Source of the DNA: Glandiceps talaboti
Taxonomy: Eukaryota; Hemichordata; Enteropneusta; Spengelidae
NCBI RefSeq assembly: GCF_964340395.1
Contig: NC_135562.1
Location: 7,140,134 to 7,202,133, forward strand
DNA length: 62,000 nucleotides
Reading direction: 5' to 3'
The notes beneath the pieces were generated by a model. The model worked only from the letters and a program-made list of their open reading frames with translations. It did no database searches and was not told where the DNA came from. Both the position numbers and the translations under genes were made by a program. This document shows positions 41,720-54,689 of the stretch, in pieces. Position 1 is the stretch's first letter. The number at the start of each line of letters is the position of its first letter.

Positions 41720-43600
41720 ACTGGGTCAGGTCTGACAAAATTGCTGAATTTTCGTTTAGTATATTATTACGTAATTTTTTATCCAATTTATCCACTTTCA
41801 TTTTATTTGTTTACTTGACCTGTGTTACTTGACCTGTGTCTTTTTTATCATTACTCAACCGAGGTCGTCGACATTTGACATTTCATATAATCGGCCAGGT
41901 GGTCACGTGACTAATCGATCGGCCTACGGATGTCACAAACCATATATGTCTATGTTTACAGCAAAACGAAAGACGAACAAAAATGAAAGGTCGTGATTCG
42001 ATCCTAGATTCTAGCATTAATGACAATACTGATAAATGCATTTTATCAGTATTAGCGTAATCACTTAGGATGGATTAGGATTAGTCATTTGTGTAGGACC
42101 AACTATTTCTGTACCTCTACCAGATAATTGTTTTCCCGCCATGATTTAATCTTAATCCGTACTGGGCCTTTAAGATTACACGATTACACAAACGGCTTAA
42201 ATTAATCTTCTAGTTTCCCATCTTAGCAGGACCTTTCAAGAAATTAGAATACATTTATTATTATTATTATTTTTTGCACATTTTTGAAATTCATCTGGTT
42301 GCCTTCTGACTGAATGAAAGTGCATAAATATGCCCACCAACAAAATTCTGTAAAACAACCAGAAAGTTTGTACTATTACATTATGTAGTATAATTTTCTT
42401 TGTCGTGGATAGTAAGGAAACACTATCACAAACGAGTAAAACTATACGTAATTCTATGTACCATGTGCGTCACACAGAAGCCAAAATGGTTGTCACAGTG
42501 ACGTTGGAAAATGAAAAGAGTCTAAAATGTATCTTGTAAAACAAATCTGATGCAATCATATTTTTACACCACAATAGCCTGGAATACAGGGTAGTAAAAT
42601 AGAAAGAGTCATGGCATATTAAACCTTTAGAAGATATAATGGAAAGACTTAATACTACTGCGGAAAGACAGCTATCAGATGACTAAGATAAACACAAACT
42701 AAAACTCTTGTTTTTGTTCAATATTGTACATTACACAAGAGGACGTTAGTGTTGCCTTGGTTATGTGGATACAATCATGTTGTAATCACTACACTGTGCG
42801 TAGACACTGAAGTTGTAAATGTGCAGCCTGCTGAGGGAAATTTGCTATCATAGACACCACGCTGCTGTTAGTATAGTATGCACCAACTTGCACTGATACC
42901 TTATATCAACATGGTGCAGCGTTGGTTTTAGTTTGTGCCTGTGTTAGTTTCTCAGTGATAGCTGACTTGCCTTCGTCGTACTTAATATATGTATTAATCG
43001 TACTCCATTTGCTCTTAATGGGCCACGATAAAACACTCGATGTTCTCTTAATGGCAGTCTACATACGGGTATTTTGAAATATTCGCGAATTTCTTCACTT
43101 CTCAACTTGTAAATGAGTATTGTTTGAGTAATTATCATTATACTAACACACAAGACAAGGTGAACAAAACAATATGGGGCCCCGGCGGTCTACATCACGA
43201 CAACCGTGACGTGTGTTACGTCATTCTATTGTGTCTGAAATATAAGCCAAAACGTTCAAAATTGCCATTGCTTTCCCCCGATTTTTCTTTGACATTACTG
43301 ACGCTTGTATAATTATAGAATTCTCTAATATTTTTCTTCATTCAACCGGAAAATACTCGTGACAAAAGGGTTTGTCTTGCGACTAGTAGTGACAAAGCCC
43401 CTTAGGCCACTCGTTATTTTCTCGGCTGAAGGAAGGAAAATATGATCTAAGTATTGTACACCGCCTGCAACTGTTTTATCAAAATTTCAAAATGATTGTC
43501 ATATAGATAAATACGGAACTGCAAAAATACTAAAAGTTACACCAAAGTCAAGCTGGAATTGTGTACCTTTGAGGTTTGTTTACGGTAGAATCCCTGAAAA
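41720..43600. other. Gene-free stretch with a short perfect-stem hairpin
   Basis: No gene recognised. Holds a 29-bp near-perfect palindrome (42025-42053), a tandem 15-bp duplication containing TGACCTGTGT (about 41813-41840) and one GGCGGGAA motif on minus (42133-42140). Confidence 0.6.
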
Positions 43601-43614
43601 TCTAATCATAGTTG

Positions 43615-43925
43615 TTCAAATCTCGCCAAACTTTCCCCTTATGAAAGTTTGTTCCAGCCCCTTTTGAAATCATAATGAAAGACAGTTTGGTTTCACCTTC
43701 TAGTTTTTGAAGAAATCGACCATCTCGCATATCCCCATATTGTTAACACAGCATTCGGTGGCCATATTGGATTCTAAAATGGTTTGATTTTGATGTCATT
43801 TTCACACCTATTTCAAAAACTTGTACGGTAACCCGTGATTTTTTTCCCTTGATGTTAGCAGAAAACGAGATGGGATTCCTTGACTAAGTAACTGAAACAG
43901 TTGGTTTTTTTTCGACGCATACACT
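43615..43925 (+). repeat. Dispersed repeat family B, copy 2 (pairs with 13575-13905)
   Basis: Blocks in the same order as copy 1: CTCGCCAAACTTTCC, TGAAAGTTTGTTCC, AACACAGCATTCGGTGGCCA, CATATTGGATT, TGTACGGTAACCCGTGATTT and AAGTAACTGAAACAGTT. It lacks the 18-bp duplication. It lies 30 kb from copy 1 and outside the NOL4 transcript as mapped here. Confidence 0.65.
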
Positions 43926-44445
43926 AAAGGAAATAAATTGTATAGGGAGTTTACTTGTCATATTTCTGGCTTTGTTTTTATTGTCCCGATTCGACGAAGT
44001 CATTTGCGTGAAATGATGACAGTTTATTGCACTTCATTAGATTTTATCACTGATTTTCATTACAACTCTACCAAATACAATCCCCAGTTCAAGAAACATC
44101 CCAAACGACAAAGCCCTAGAAATTATCACGCGATCTTTGATAACACAATATCGTGATTGAATGGCGGGAAAATATTGTATCAGACGCAGACGACATCATA
44201 AATACGTAGATATCAAATGACAGCCAAGGAGAAATTCTTTTGATAACAACAGCTTGATTCTCCGTTCGATATTCCCATTACTTATATGCATGCTGATTTT
44301 TCAAAGCCATTTTACGAAGACTATATTTTCTTATTAGCCGATAACCATTTTTATTTGGGCCCACATACACGCACGCATCGACACAGACTCAACCTCACGA
44401 ACATCAAGAGCATTACACAATGACACACATGCACATATGCATGTA

Positions 44446-44735
44446 CTCACTCACTCACTCACTCACACATACATACACACACAAACAAACAAACAAACAA
44501 ACAAACAAACACACGCACGCACGCACGCACACACATATACATACATACACATGCATGCATGCATGCATGCATGCATGCATACATGCATACATACATACAT
44601 ACATACATACATACATACATACATACATACATAGTCACATACATATATCCATGCATGCATGCATGCATTCATGCATGCATGCATGCATACATACATACAT
44701 ACATACATACATACATACATACATACATACATACA
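44446..44735 (+). repeat. Serial compound tetranucleotide array (TCAC, ACAA, ACGC, CATG, CATA)
   Basis: Blocks in order: TCAC, CATA, ACAA (about 44480-44509), ACGC, CATA, CATG, CATA, CATG, CATA. CATG and CATA blocks alternate twice. Frames through it (His/Thr/Tyr-rich on plus, Cys/Met/Tyr/Val on minus) are artefacts. Confidence 0.97.
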
Positions 44736-44759
44736 CACGTACACACGTATACGTATGCC

Positions 44760-46630
44760 TTTAGTTTGACGTGTTATCAAATTGAAAAATGAAATAAAAA
44801 ATAAAATTGCCAATACAAGTCTACGTAGAATTACACAGTCGACGAATTCAATTTCCGTCTCAGAGTTATGCCCATATATCCAGTTTTACCATCGTATATA
44901 TTATATAACACACAAATGGCCGATAAGATCAGATTTGGGTCTCAGGATAGATTTCCACTGGCGAGAGTTCGAAATCATCGAATGTTTTCATCCGACATTA
45001 AACTTTGATATCGGCATCAACTGTTTCCTTGTGTGAGACAGGTAGTCGAATTTTTAATAGCACATTGCTCGCGTCGATAGCTCGTGTAACTTGTGTCTTA
45101 GATGCAGGGGGAAACTGTTTGGTTGTAGTAAAATAGATCTGGTTGTGTTTCTAATTATTTCAGTTTCCATCCTCTCAAAAATAAAATATCTGAGCTTGTT
45201 TCAGCACTAGTATTCGTTTGTGTTCAAGTTATGATCCGCCATTTTGTCGATCAAAACCAATTTGGCTTTCATTTCGCCATAATTTTTCGATTAAGTGGCC
45301 AGAATTATGTAAATTCTGTACCAATGCACAGCTAGGTCCAGGTGTAAAATATTCCAGACTTCACATCAATCGTCCCTAGATCGTTCAGTTGTTTTTATAT
45401 ATCTGTCCGACATTGTTAGAGTATGTCTGAACAAATCACTAGAGCCCTGACTGATGGCGTGCCGCAAGGAAAATAAAGCTTAAAAAGAATTAAACACATT
45501 GTCGTCTTCAGGGTAGTTTGTATGAATAACACAACGTCTGTCTGACGTGCAAATAGTGCAAGGCAATTTTGGCGGGAATCGACGTAACCGACACTGCAAA
45601 GGTTCAAATTAGATATTTCGATTGAGGATGCTTCAACAGTGGAAACGAAGGCTTCATTATAAAGGTAAACGGTGGGCATCTGCGTCCCTCCGCTTACATA
45701 TTCCCAGAAAGCTTTTAACTTGAGGCACCGTCTGGATTCTTTGCGACTTTTTAGCAAACATCTTGAGGGCCCGTACTCTACTACGGTTTAGGATTACGTT
45801 GTAGTATGTGGTGTCGCTTTATCGCGCTGAAGCTGTCAGCGTGCATTAGTGAGCTTGCAAGCAGTGAATAATTTATTGTCGCTTAGATGAATCTGGGACA
45901 CTGAAAGCTAACCGTACGATGGACTGGAATCCGTTTCCATTTCACGGGTCACCTAAAGCTCACACACAAAATCGTTCACTAACATCGGCAGCCAAATTCT
46001 TCAGTTTGCCTTTTCAAAAATCTCCTCGAAACCGTCACTAAATTTTGATGAAAACTCAACCGTAAGCATGAATATACACCCATTCAAACATCGGTGTAAA
46101 ACTGAACAATACAAAATATGAAAATAATCGAAGTCTCCGGGAGATTGGAATTCTCGTTAACGAAACAACCTGAACCCTATCGACCACGCACGTATATCTT
46201 ACGTCGGTCGTGTTTCTATCCGGTAAATTGGTCACTCATCAGCGTTATCATTGACAGTCAAAGTGGTTCTTTAAACTCGACGCACTTGCATGTAATCATT
46301 TGTAGTTTGAAATGTATTTATGCATGGTCCCGCCGCTCTGTGTCCAACGTGTATTTGTTGAATTAAAAGGACAAAGAAACGCTGTATAAATTTGTAAGTA
46401 TAAAAAGGCCATTGATCTGGAACCGTTGATGCTCGTTTTAAATGTAGGAGTAGTAGTAGAAATATACACGTACTAGCATACTTATTATTTGAATCCATCA
46501 CGCAGGGGTGCAGGGTCGATCTTTTACATTTTTCTATATATTTCCCACTTCCTTGTCTGTGGTTTTTCTGTCATGTACTATTTGCTTACAGTTAAGGTTA
46601 AATTTTCACTCTTTGTGGCGCTCCCCCCTC
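44760..46630. other. Gene-free stretch
   Basis: No recognisable gene. The longest frame outside repeats is 113 codons on minus (45416-45757), with no similarity I can identify; it spans a TTTTGGCGGGAATC motif (about 45568). Confidence 0.55.
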
Positions 46631-46645
46631 ACCGTTGTTATGTTC

Positions 46646-46779
46646 TGTTTGTTTGTTTGTTTGTTTGTTTGTTTGTTTGTTTGTTTGTTTGTATGTATGT
46701 ATGTATGTATGTATGTATGTATGTATGTATGTATGTATGTATGTATGTGTGTGTGTGTATGTATGTATGTATGTATGTA

Positions 46780-46811
<32 letters not shown>

Positions 46812-46827
46812 TGTCTGTCTGCCTGCC

Positions 46828-46880
<53 letters not shown>

Positions 46881-46882
46881 GC
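46646..46882 (+). repeat. Serial compound array TTTG-TATG-GT-TATG-CCTG-TCTG
   Basis: TTTG to about 46690, TATG to 46748, a GT patch, TATG to 46780, CCTG (46781-46808), then TCTG with a second CCTG insert. Adjacent block types differ by one base per unit. Confidence 0.97.
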
Positions 46883-47456
46883 CTGTACATTTTATATATC
46901 TCTGTTTCTCATTGTCTCTTTCTCTCTCTGTTTCTTTCTCCCCCACCCCTTGTCTCGTCATCCCTTCCTATCTCCCTCTGTTGTGTTTCCCAAGAAAGTG
47001 CTCGTTATGATTGATTGGTGTTGCAGCAAATAGCTATCTCACCAAAGTAGAAAGAAGCGTCAGTCTATGTCTTGCGGCTCATCATAGTAGGCTGAACTAG
47101 GCTAATAGAGATCACATCGTGACATCAGTAAGAAGCGAGGGCTAGTTTACAACATATAGAGTTGAATCTAGATTATTTTTTACTGATTTCAAGATCATGA
47201 TGACAAACAAACACACACTTAAAACAATTATCACTATTCAAATCTAAAATCGATCCAGCTAAGGTGGGTCGTGATAAATCTCTGATGGCTCCACTGGTCG
47301 TTTCGTACAACGGTTCTACTAAATATAGATTAAGTGTACAAACTTCCCTTTGTGGTTTACTATGACAGGTTACTTTGCTAAAAAGTCAGATTATCGTGAC
47401 ATCAGATTTTCTCTCGTATCTTAACTCTGGACTCGAGACGCAATGTGGGAATGTTT

Positions 47457-47531
47457 ACATGTATGTATGTATGTATGTATGTATGTATGTATGTATGTAT
47501 GTATGTATGTATGTATGTATGTATGTATGTA

Positions 47532-47562
<31 letters not shown>

Positions 47563-47587
47563 ATGTATGTATGTATGTATGTATGTA

Positions 47588-47618
<31 letters not shown>

Positions 47619-47774
47619 ATGTATGTATGTATGTATGTATGTATGTATATGTGTGTGTATGTATGTATGTATGTATGTATGTATGTATGTATGTATGTAT
47701 ATGTGTGTGTATGTATGTATGTATGTATGTATGTATGTATGTATGTATGTATGTATGTATGTATGTATGTATGT
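47457..47774 (+). repeat. (TATG)n with periodic GT interruptions
   Basis: An ATGT tract of 318 bases with GT-rich interruptions near 47532, 47589, 47647 and 47699, spaced about 57, 57 and 52 bases. This suggests that segments of the tract were duplicated as larger units. Confidence 0.97.
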
Positions 47775-47789
47775 TCTTACGCATGGTGC

Positions 47790-48060
47790 ACATCTCGCAC
47801 GTACAGTTACAAAACGTGCATACATTCTATAGTTATAAAACGGTTCTACATTTCATAGCAAGGTATGACAAGTTCAATCTACTGTAACAGTTATAAAATG
47901 ATCGTAAATGTCACATACAGAGTTAAAACCCGGATGTACATTTGACATATACATATACATATACATATAGCTATAAAGCATTTGTACATAATACGCTGGA
48001 AATTTCGCATACATGTACTTTTCATGTACAGTTATAAGGCGATTGTATGTAAAATGGTAC
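47790..48060 (+). repeat. Degenerate minisatellite-like repeat (AGTTATAAA core)
   Basis: The core AGTTATAAAACG, or variants (AGTTACAAAACG, AGTTATAAAATG, AGTTAAAACCCG, AGCTATAAAGCA, AGTTATAAGGCG), recurs six times at uneven 30-60 base spacing. Each core is followed by a TACAT-type segment. The copies are strongly diverged. Confidence 0.5.
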
Positions 48061-48364
48061 AAAGTGTCGATTGAGGTTCTTAGATTAGTACACAGCTGGG
48101 AACAGGCCCAACAATAACCCTTCCTGCCCTCCAGCCTTCAGTCCTGCTAACAGTAATATAAGATTTAATCTTGCACGGTGATCGGTTAGCTGTTACCAGA
48201 GAAATACGACAACAATCAGAAATTGAGGGGACTGTAATTATCCTTGTCACTTGTCGATCTCGACATGAATTACTGCCTTTAATAACCATACACTTGAACA
48301 GATTATTGACATTGACAGTGACTGTGATGTCATCCACAGACACATTTTTTCCTCCTTTTCACTT

Positions 48365-48658
48365 TGTGTGTTTGTGTACATGTGTGTGTATGTATGTGTG
48401 TGTGTGTATGTATGTATGTATGTATGTATGTATGTATGTATGTATGTATGTATGTATGTATGTATGTATGTCTGTCTGTCTGTCTGTCTGTCTGTGTATG
48501 TACGTATGTATGTATGTATGTATGTATGTATGTATGTATGTATGTATGTCTGTGTGTGTGTGTATGTATGTATGTATGTATGTATGTATGTATGTATGTA
48601 TGTATGTATGTATGTACGTACGTCCGTCCGTCCGTACGTACGTCCGTACGTACGTACG

Positions 48659-48702
<44 letters not shown>
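48365..48702 (+). repeat. Compound (GT)/(TATG)/(TCTG)/(TACG)/(TCCG) array
   Basis: GT patch, TATG, TCTG, TATG, GT, TATG, then a CpG-containing patch of TACG/TCCG units (48615-48662), then (GT)n. Frames through it are artefacts. Confidence 0.97.
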
Positions 48703-49424
48703 GCCATTACCTTTAAATTTCCTCTAAGGGTTTGTGATCATAGGGGAAAATTAATGTTCATACATGTTGTTTATTAGATTTGACGTAGTGCCTGTTTTGT
48801 ATCTAGATGTATGCCATTGCAAACTAGGAGAAAACCAATCATACGGTGAAACATATACCATTTCGGAACTTGGAACTTTGAAATATTTGTTTCAAGGGCG
48901 AGCGTACGTGTGGAAAAAATCTATGGGTATTGTGCAATTCTGATGTTACCATCACAAATGACACGACTCTAGTTAATCCTCCTGTAACAAATGAAAACAA
49001 AACTAGACACAACCTTGAATTTCTAATAATCATGAAAAAAAATAAAGGAAGGAAACATTTACTATATGTAAAATTCCCGAAGCATTTGTTTTCAGGGTAA
49101 ACGATAGAGCATAATTGGTCTTCATTGTACAGTTCACTTGTATCAATTCGCTGTATATATGTGTTTAGATCGGGTTTGATTTAGAATGCTCTCATTCATA
49201 TGTTGTCCCTAGAGTGTCACTGTCTAAAGTAAGGTACATTTGGATTCAGATTTAACAGTTTCTATTTATTAGGATTCAATTATTTATGTAATAAATAACG
49301 TAAATAATTCAAGTCACCGTGTTGCTGATAACAGATTACGAATCTCCCACTATCGTCAAAAATCCCCATTTCGTATAAGCCATGGCTTCTGCGCTTACCG
49401 TTCCAGGTTTTGATTACGTTTGTT

Positions 49425-49460
49425 CATCTGTCTACCTGCTTGCCTGTCTACCTGCTTGCC

Positions 49461-49541
<81 letters not shown>

Positions 49542-49624
49542 CCCTCCTCTCTCTTGCTGTCTTTGTCTCTCTGTCGCTCTGTCTCTCTCCCTCCTCTCTC
49601 TCTGTCTGCCTGTCTGTCTCTATC

Positions 49625-49673
<49 letters not shown>

Positions 49674-49688
49674 TTCTCCCTCCTCTCA

Positions 49689-49777
<89 letters not shown>
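49425..49777 (+). repeat. (TCTG)n-(CT)n compound microsatellite
   Basis: Two TCTG tracts (about 49451-49542 and 49625-49671) separated by CT-rich spacers, followed by about 86 bases of CT (49692-49777). Confidence 0.97.
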
Positions 49778-49779
<2 letters not shown>

Positions 49780-49799
49780 CCCGCTATCTCTTCCTTTTG

Positions 49800-51510
49800 T
49801 TTATCCTATTTGTCTAAAATAGCCTAGGATATTTAACAATCTCATATTGAGGCCACCTTGATCTTTTTGGGGCGTGTGAATGTTTTCTTTCACTATATGG
49901 TGTTGTATCGTCCAGCCAATACTAGATATGAATGAATGAACCATTGTTCCATACTTCAAAGTAGTTCCCGTCTGAGAATGTATGTTTTCACGGTATGACA
50001 ATATACTTTTCTCGATAAGATTGTATTCCATGCATGTATATTGAGTGAAGATGGTTAGATTCTGAGGAAAGAATTGTTACGTCTAAAGGACACTCAGCCC
50101 AGTGATGACAATTTCGCTGCTGGAGTTGGGGTTGATACTTTGCTCGGGAAATTCATCTACCGTGAAAGTATGTGTTGATGACGGAATGTCTTTGTTATTA
50201 AAACGGACAGGGTCAAGATCTTCAATTTTCTCTGACTTTCAAAATCGAAACATGCTTGATAATGACTAGAAATTGTGAGATCAGTAGAACCATTTGTCAA
50301 GATGAATAAACAGTTCGATGGTGTAATTTTTGGTCACACCATTAAACTGTCGTTGATATCAGAAACGAAGAAATAATAACACACATGTAAAACCATGGTG
50401 ATTTTGAGCATATTTCAAGTCACAAATCAACACGCATTTTCTGCAAATATCTAAAATTTACATGGAAATGTATTTCACATTCACCATTAAACACATTAAA
50501 CAACATAACCCATACAATCTTCCACTTTCAGCATTCCCGGCCATTTCCCTCAACGATTCCATCTTTCCCCGTGTTTACTTTTTTGGAATTAGGTGCTTCG
50601 AAGGTGAACACTCTCAAATTATTCAACATGTATGTAATGTTGGAACGAAACGATTAATGTACAAATTGAAATTCTATCTTCGTAATTCGTAATTCAACAC
50701 TTATTTTTCCCGTCACGGTAAATTGTACTGGGGGACCCACTTGCCCACCCCTTGCAAGTGAATCCGTCAGTGTCGGGGTTACACCACGTTTGCATCAAAG
50801 TTTAACTATATCTTCAATATCTGCCGCAAAAATAGTAATTTAACAAAAACGTTATAGGTATACTCTAACAGTCAGCATAAACAAGATGGATGGATGGGTT
50901 TTGAATGTTTGTCAGTGGTTATTTGTCACAGTTAGCCAACCAATCAGCCAACCAGCCGTCACGCGTCCCAACGACCCCTCCTCAATCATCAGGATGTAGA
51001 CATTCTGAATTCAAAGCCGGTGATCAAACCAACTTGTTCACTATGTAGACAGTGCATGTACTAGTACTGCTCCAAAATGACCCGACAGATGTTTTGACTT
51101 CCAGTGGTACCAAGCCCTTTCCCGCCAAATAAAAAATAATGTATACGAAAGAAAAAACACATTCCCAGTACATATCATTTTAGTCAGGACTTATTATCGA
51201 TACAAAATTGTTATTTAAAAAAAATCGAATTTAAAGATTTTTTTACGAAAAATTTATTGTCTCTCTTAATTTGTCGCCGCGTGACGGTTCTGGTTAACAA
51301 ACATTTGGTCTTCGCCCCTCCATTTTGTTTATTAGAAGTAAATGATCACGAATAACGTCCCATGAAATGTTTTCCTTAAAGACACGGTGGTTTTAGTGAC
51401 TTTAACTTTAACTATATGGGCTTTAACGATGACCGAAGTCACACCTATCCAATCATCTGTTAAAATAATGTAAGATTCGTGTCTGAAGATTAATTCAATA
51501 TCTCTATTTT
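49800..51510. other. Gene-free stretch
   Basis: No gene recognised. A short hairpin (arms 50310-50324 and 50336-50350) and one GGCGGGAA motif on minus (51119-51126) are the only structures noted. Confidence 0.6.
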
Positions 51511-51514
51511 TCAG

Positions 51515-51515
<1 letters not shown>

Positions 51516-51573
<58 letters not shown>

Positions 51574-51597
51574 TGTGTGTGTCTGTGTGTGTCTGTA
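51516..51597 (+). repeat. (GT)n dinucleotide repeat
   Basis: GT units with CT substitutions at the right end. Confidence 0.97.
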
Positions 51598-52816
51598 TTT
51601 AGAGTAAGGCTGTCCTCATTTCCCGATGACGTATTACAGTGTCTAGTCTGACGGCCATTTTGAATTAGAATTTCGATACATTTGAAGTGAATCGTTTACT
51701 ATCGTCGGAATTGACTACTCAACCGTGTCTTCACCTGAGATGTAAATTCAATTTTAAAAATCAAGCTGATCATCTCGCGAGACTTTGCTCATAGCGAGAC
51801 CGACCACAACCACTGCATATCCAATTTCATTAGTGTTTCCAGGAGACGAACTCGTTATGATGGGACCGTTCGTGAGGCTTTCTAACCGGAGGGTTCCATG
51901 CGGCTCTTTTGTTCGTCATAATAAAGGGAAATTCGGTACATATTTTCCATCTAATATAACTCTGACTGCTTTCGTCCCAACAAATATTATGAGCACGTTT
52001 GCTTAATTTCGGATATTGTAAGAGTTATTGAGAGACTGTTATACGCCTTAACAAAAGTAGGAATATTGTGAATGCAAATAACCGGGGAATCAGAGCATAC
52101 CATTCCAAAGACTCACTCGTTTCCCTCTCAGTAAGTGCAAATGAAAACCGCCATCGCATATTGCGGGTCGGATTTACCATTCATGTTGGTACGGTGTCAA
52201 TTTTGCAAATTGTATGTAAATTTTAATACTTGAAAAATGAGAGTCCTTTGCTTATAAAAAATGCTGCTCTTGCCATGCATGAAATAAATGGTGATGGGTC
52301 ACGTCACCGCGATACATTTGTACGGTACGGTTAGGGGGACCACTGTCAACGTTGTCAGGTATACCATTAAATATGCCATACGGACCATACTACAAGACAA
52401 ACGCCGCTTAAATGAAGCAAGAAAATGAAAAACGACGCTAAATTGGGTTCTGTGTTCATTCTAAGCCGGTTCAATCGAAACACTGAAGTGGGACTCGCAA
52501 TGGACGAGAATGGAATAGAAATGGAAGTACGTGAAATCACTTACAACAAGGCTCTTTGCGGGTCTTTGAAATCGGCGGGACAGAAGAACTCAGCCACGCA
52601 ATCTCTCCTTTTATCACGGTTAATTCGTTCGCATGATTCATCTCTGAAGCACCATGGGTAGTGTTCATTTTTTTTGTTAAGTTCGGCGAAATCTAAGCGT
52701 AATATTTCGCCGACAGAGAAAGCAACCAAACAACTCAAATTGAAACAATAAAACGGATTGGTATTTCAAATGGAGGCGTTTTGAGCGCGAAATGGAAGGT
52801 TTTTTTTTTTTACCAG

Positions 52817-53011
52817 ACTTCAAAGGACTGAAGAGTGAATTCCGGCGATCCTATAAGCTTACCCCCTTTTATCGGGTTTCTAAATACGAGGAGAGCCGTG
52901 TCATATTGGACGATTCTGACTGTGATTGCCGCGACGGAAAAATACAATCAAATGAATTCGTGCAAAACTCAGTAAAATTCGTCCGACAAGCGTTTATGGC
53001 GCAAATTATAG
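52817..53011 (+). other. Unrecognised open segment with exon-like borders
   Basis: A 195-base open segment between a strong acceptor-like site (T12 then ACCAG) and a donor-like site (ATAG followed by GTACAG). Read in the open frame, both borders fall in phase 1, so it would be a symmetric 65-codon exon. The peptide is rich in charged residues with an acidic cluster (DDSDCDCRDG) and matches no family I recognise. It may be a lineage-specific exon or chance. An upstream open frame at 52425-52661 is equally unrecognised. Confidence 0.15.
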
Positions 53012-53473
53012 GTACAGTTTTTTTTATGGCTTCGTTGAATTTTTTTCATGCCGGAGGCGCTATTGCAAATCAGCGTTAAATTTTATGGGCGACCAGATTC
53101 GTTCAAAATTGTAAACCTACACAGAATTGAACAGGTAGTGAGTATTCGTTGTACTGGGTTTTGCACCGGAACGATTCAACACACTCTAAAATAACACAAA
53201 TTGTCACATATGTTGTTTGTATTGAGAGAAACTGATTATTTGAGATCCCAACAGACTACAGACCATAACTTTCATTGTTTAATTAATCTGGCAACATATG
53301 TTATCGGACTCTGTGTATGTGTATATTTATTCAAACAATTTGAAAAGGTTCAAACCCTTTCCGTTTAAGTTCTGAGTCAGTATTTTAAAAAACCCAAAAA
53401 TGTTGCCTCATTTGCATATTTCCATATTTGGATGAATGAAAAACAACAACGATGCCATATACACAAGTACGCC

Positions 53474-53568
53474 GAACAAACAAACAAACAAAACAAAGGA
53501 AGAAACAAAGAAACAGTCATACAAACACAAACAAACGAACAAACAAACAAACAAACAAACAAACAAAC
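53474..53568 (+). repeat. (ACAA)n microsatellite, interrupted
   Basis: ACAA units with AAGA/AGAA interruptions. Confidence 0.94.
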
Positions 53569-54452
53569 CTGACACTGTATATATTCAGATCATATAATAT
53601 TATTCGGAACGTCTCAAAAACATTGAATGCAAAGACTTACTCCCTCCATTTGCGTAAATTTGAACCGATGATACCTCAGGTTTTAGAATCTCGTTTAGCA
53701 ACGCCCAACGGGCTTAGAATTGTTTATGACGTGAATAAAAAAATATCGAAAAAACGATGACATCATAAAAATCATATATTGGGAGTGGAATTTGTAGTAG
53801 TGGAATGGAAATGAGATCACCCCCCCCCCCCCCGTGTCATTCGCTAAATAACATAGACAAACATCATAATCAATCTACTTTTTTTTAATTGCGACTATTT
53901 CACAACAAAAATGATCATCTTTTCTAAATTAACCAAAACAAACAAGGGAGAAAAAATTAGAGAACGAAAAATGTGAAATATTTTTCACTGTCAAGTACAA
54001 AGCGACGAGGACAGTTGCTACCGCTACAGCGCATACTATGGTATACAATGTAGTTATACATAACACCACTGTACAAATGAATGATGTGGTCGAACGTTAC
54101 CATATGTACCGTGAGCGACCATATGAGGATATGACGCTATCATCTCAGTTGCTTTGATAACATAGCCTATAAATTTATGAAGAATGCGTCTGTTTTTCTT
54201 TTTATTTAAAAGAGCATAAATATAATTTTTTTAGATTCTTCTGTGATGAGTACAATTCAGATTTAAATGGCACCTCACTTCAAATTTTAACACATTCACA
54301 TCAGGATCCAATTAATACTGCTTCTTACAAATTCCTATTTCAGTTGGTATATTGGCATATGGACGAGTCGTATTGAGGAACATAGAAGTATAAACATGTA
54401 TATCCGATCACCACCATTTGAAATATGGATTGAGGGCAAGGTAGTGTATGTG

Positions 54453-54682
<230 letters not shown>

Positions 54683-54689
54683 TCAGACA

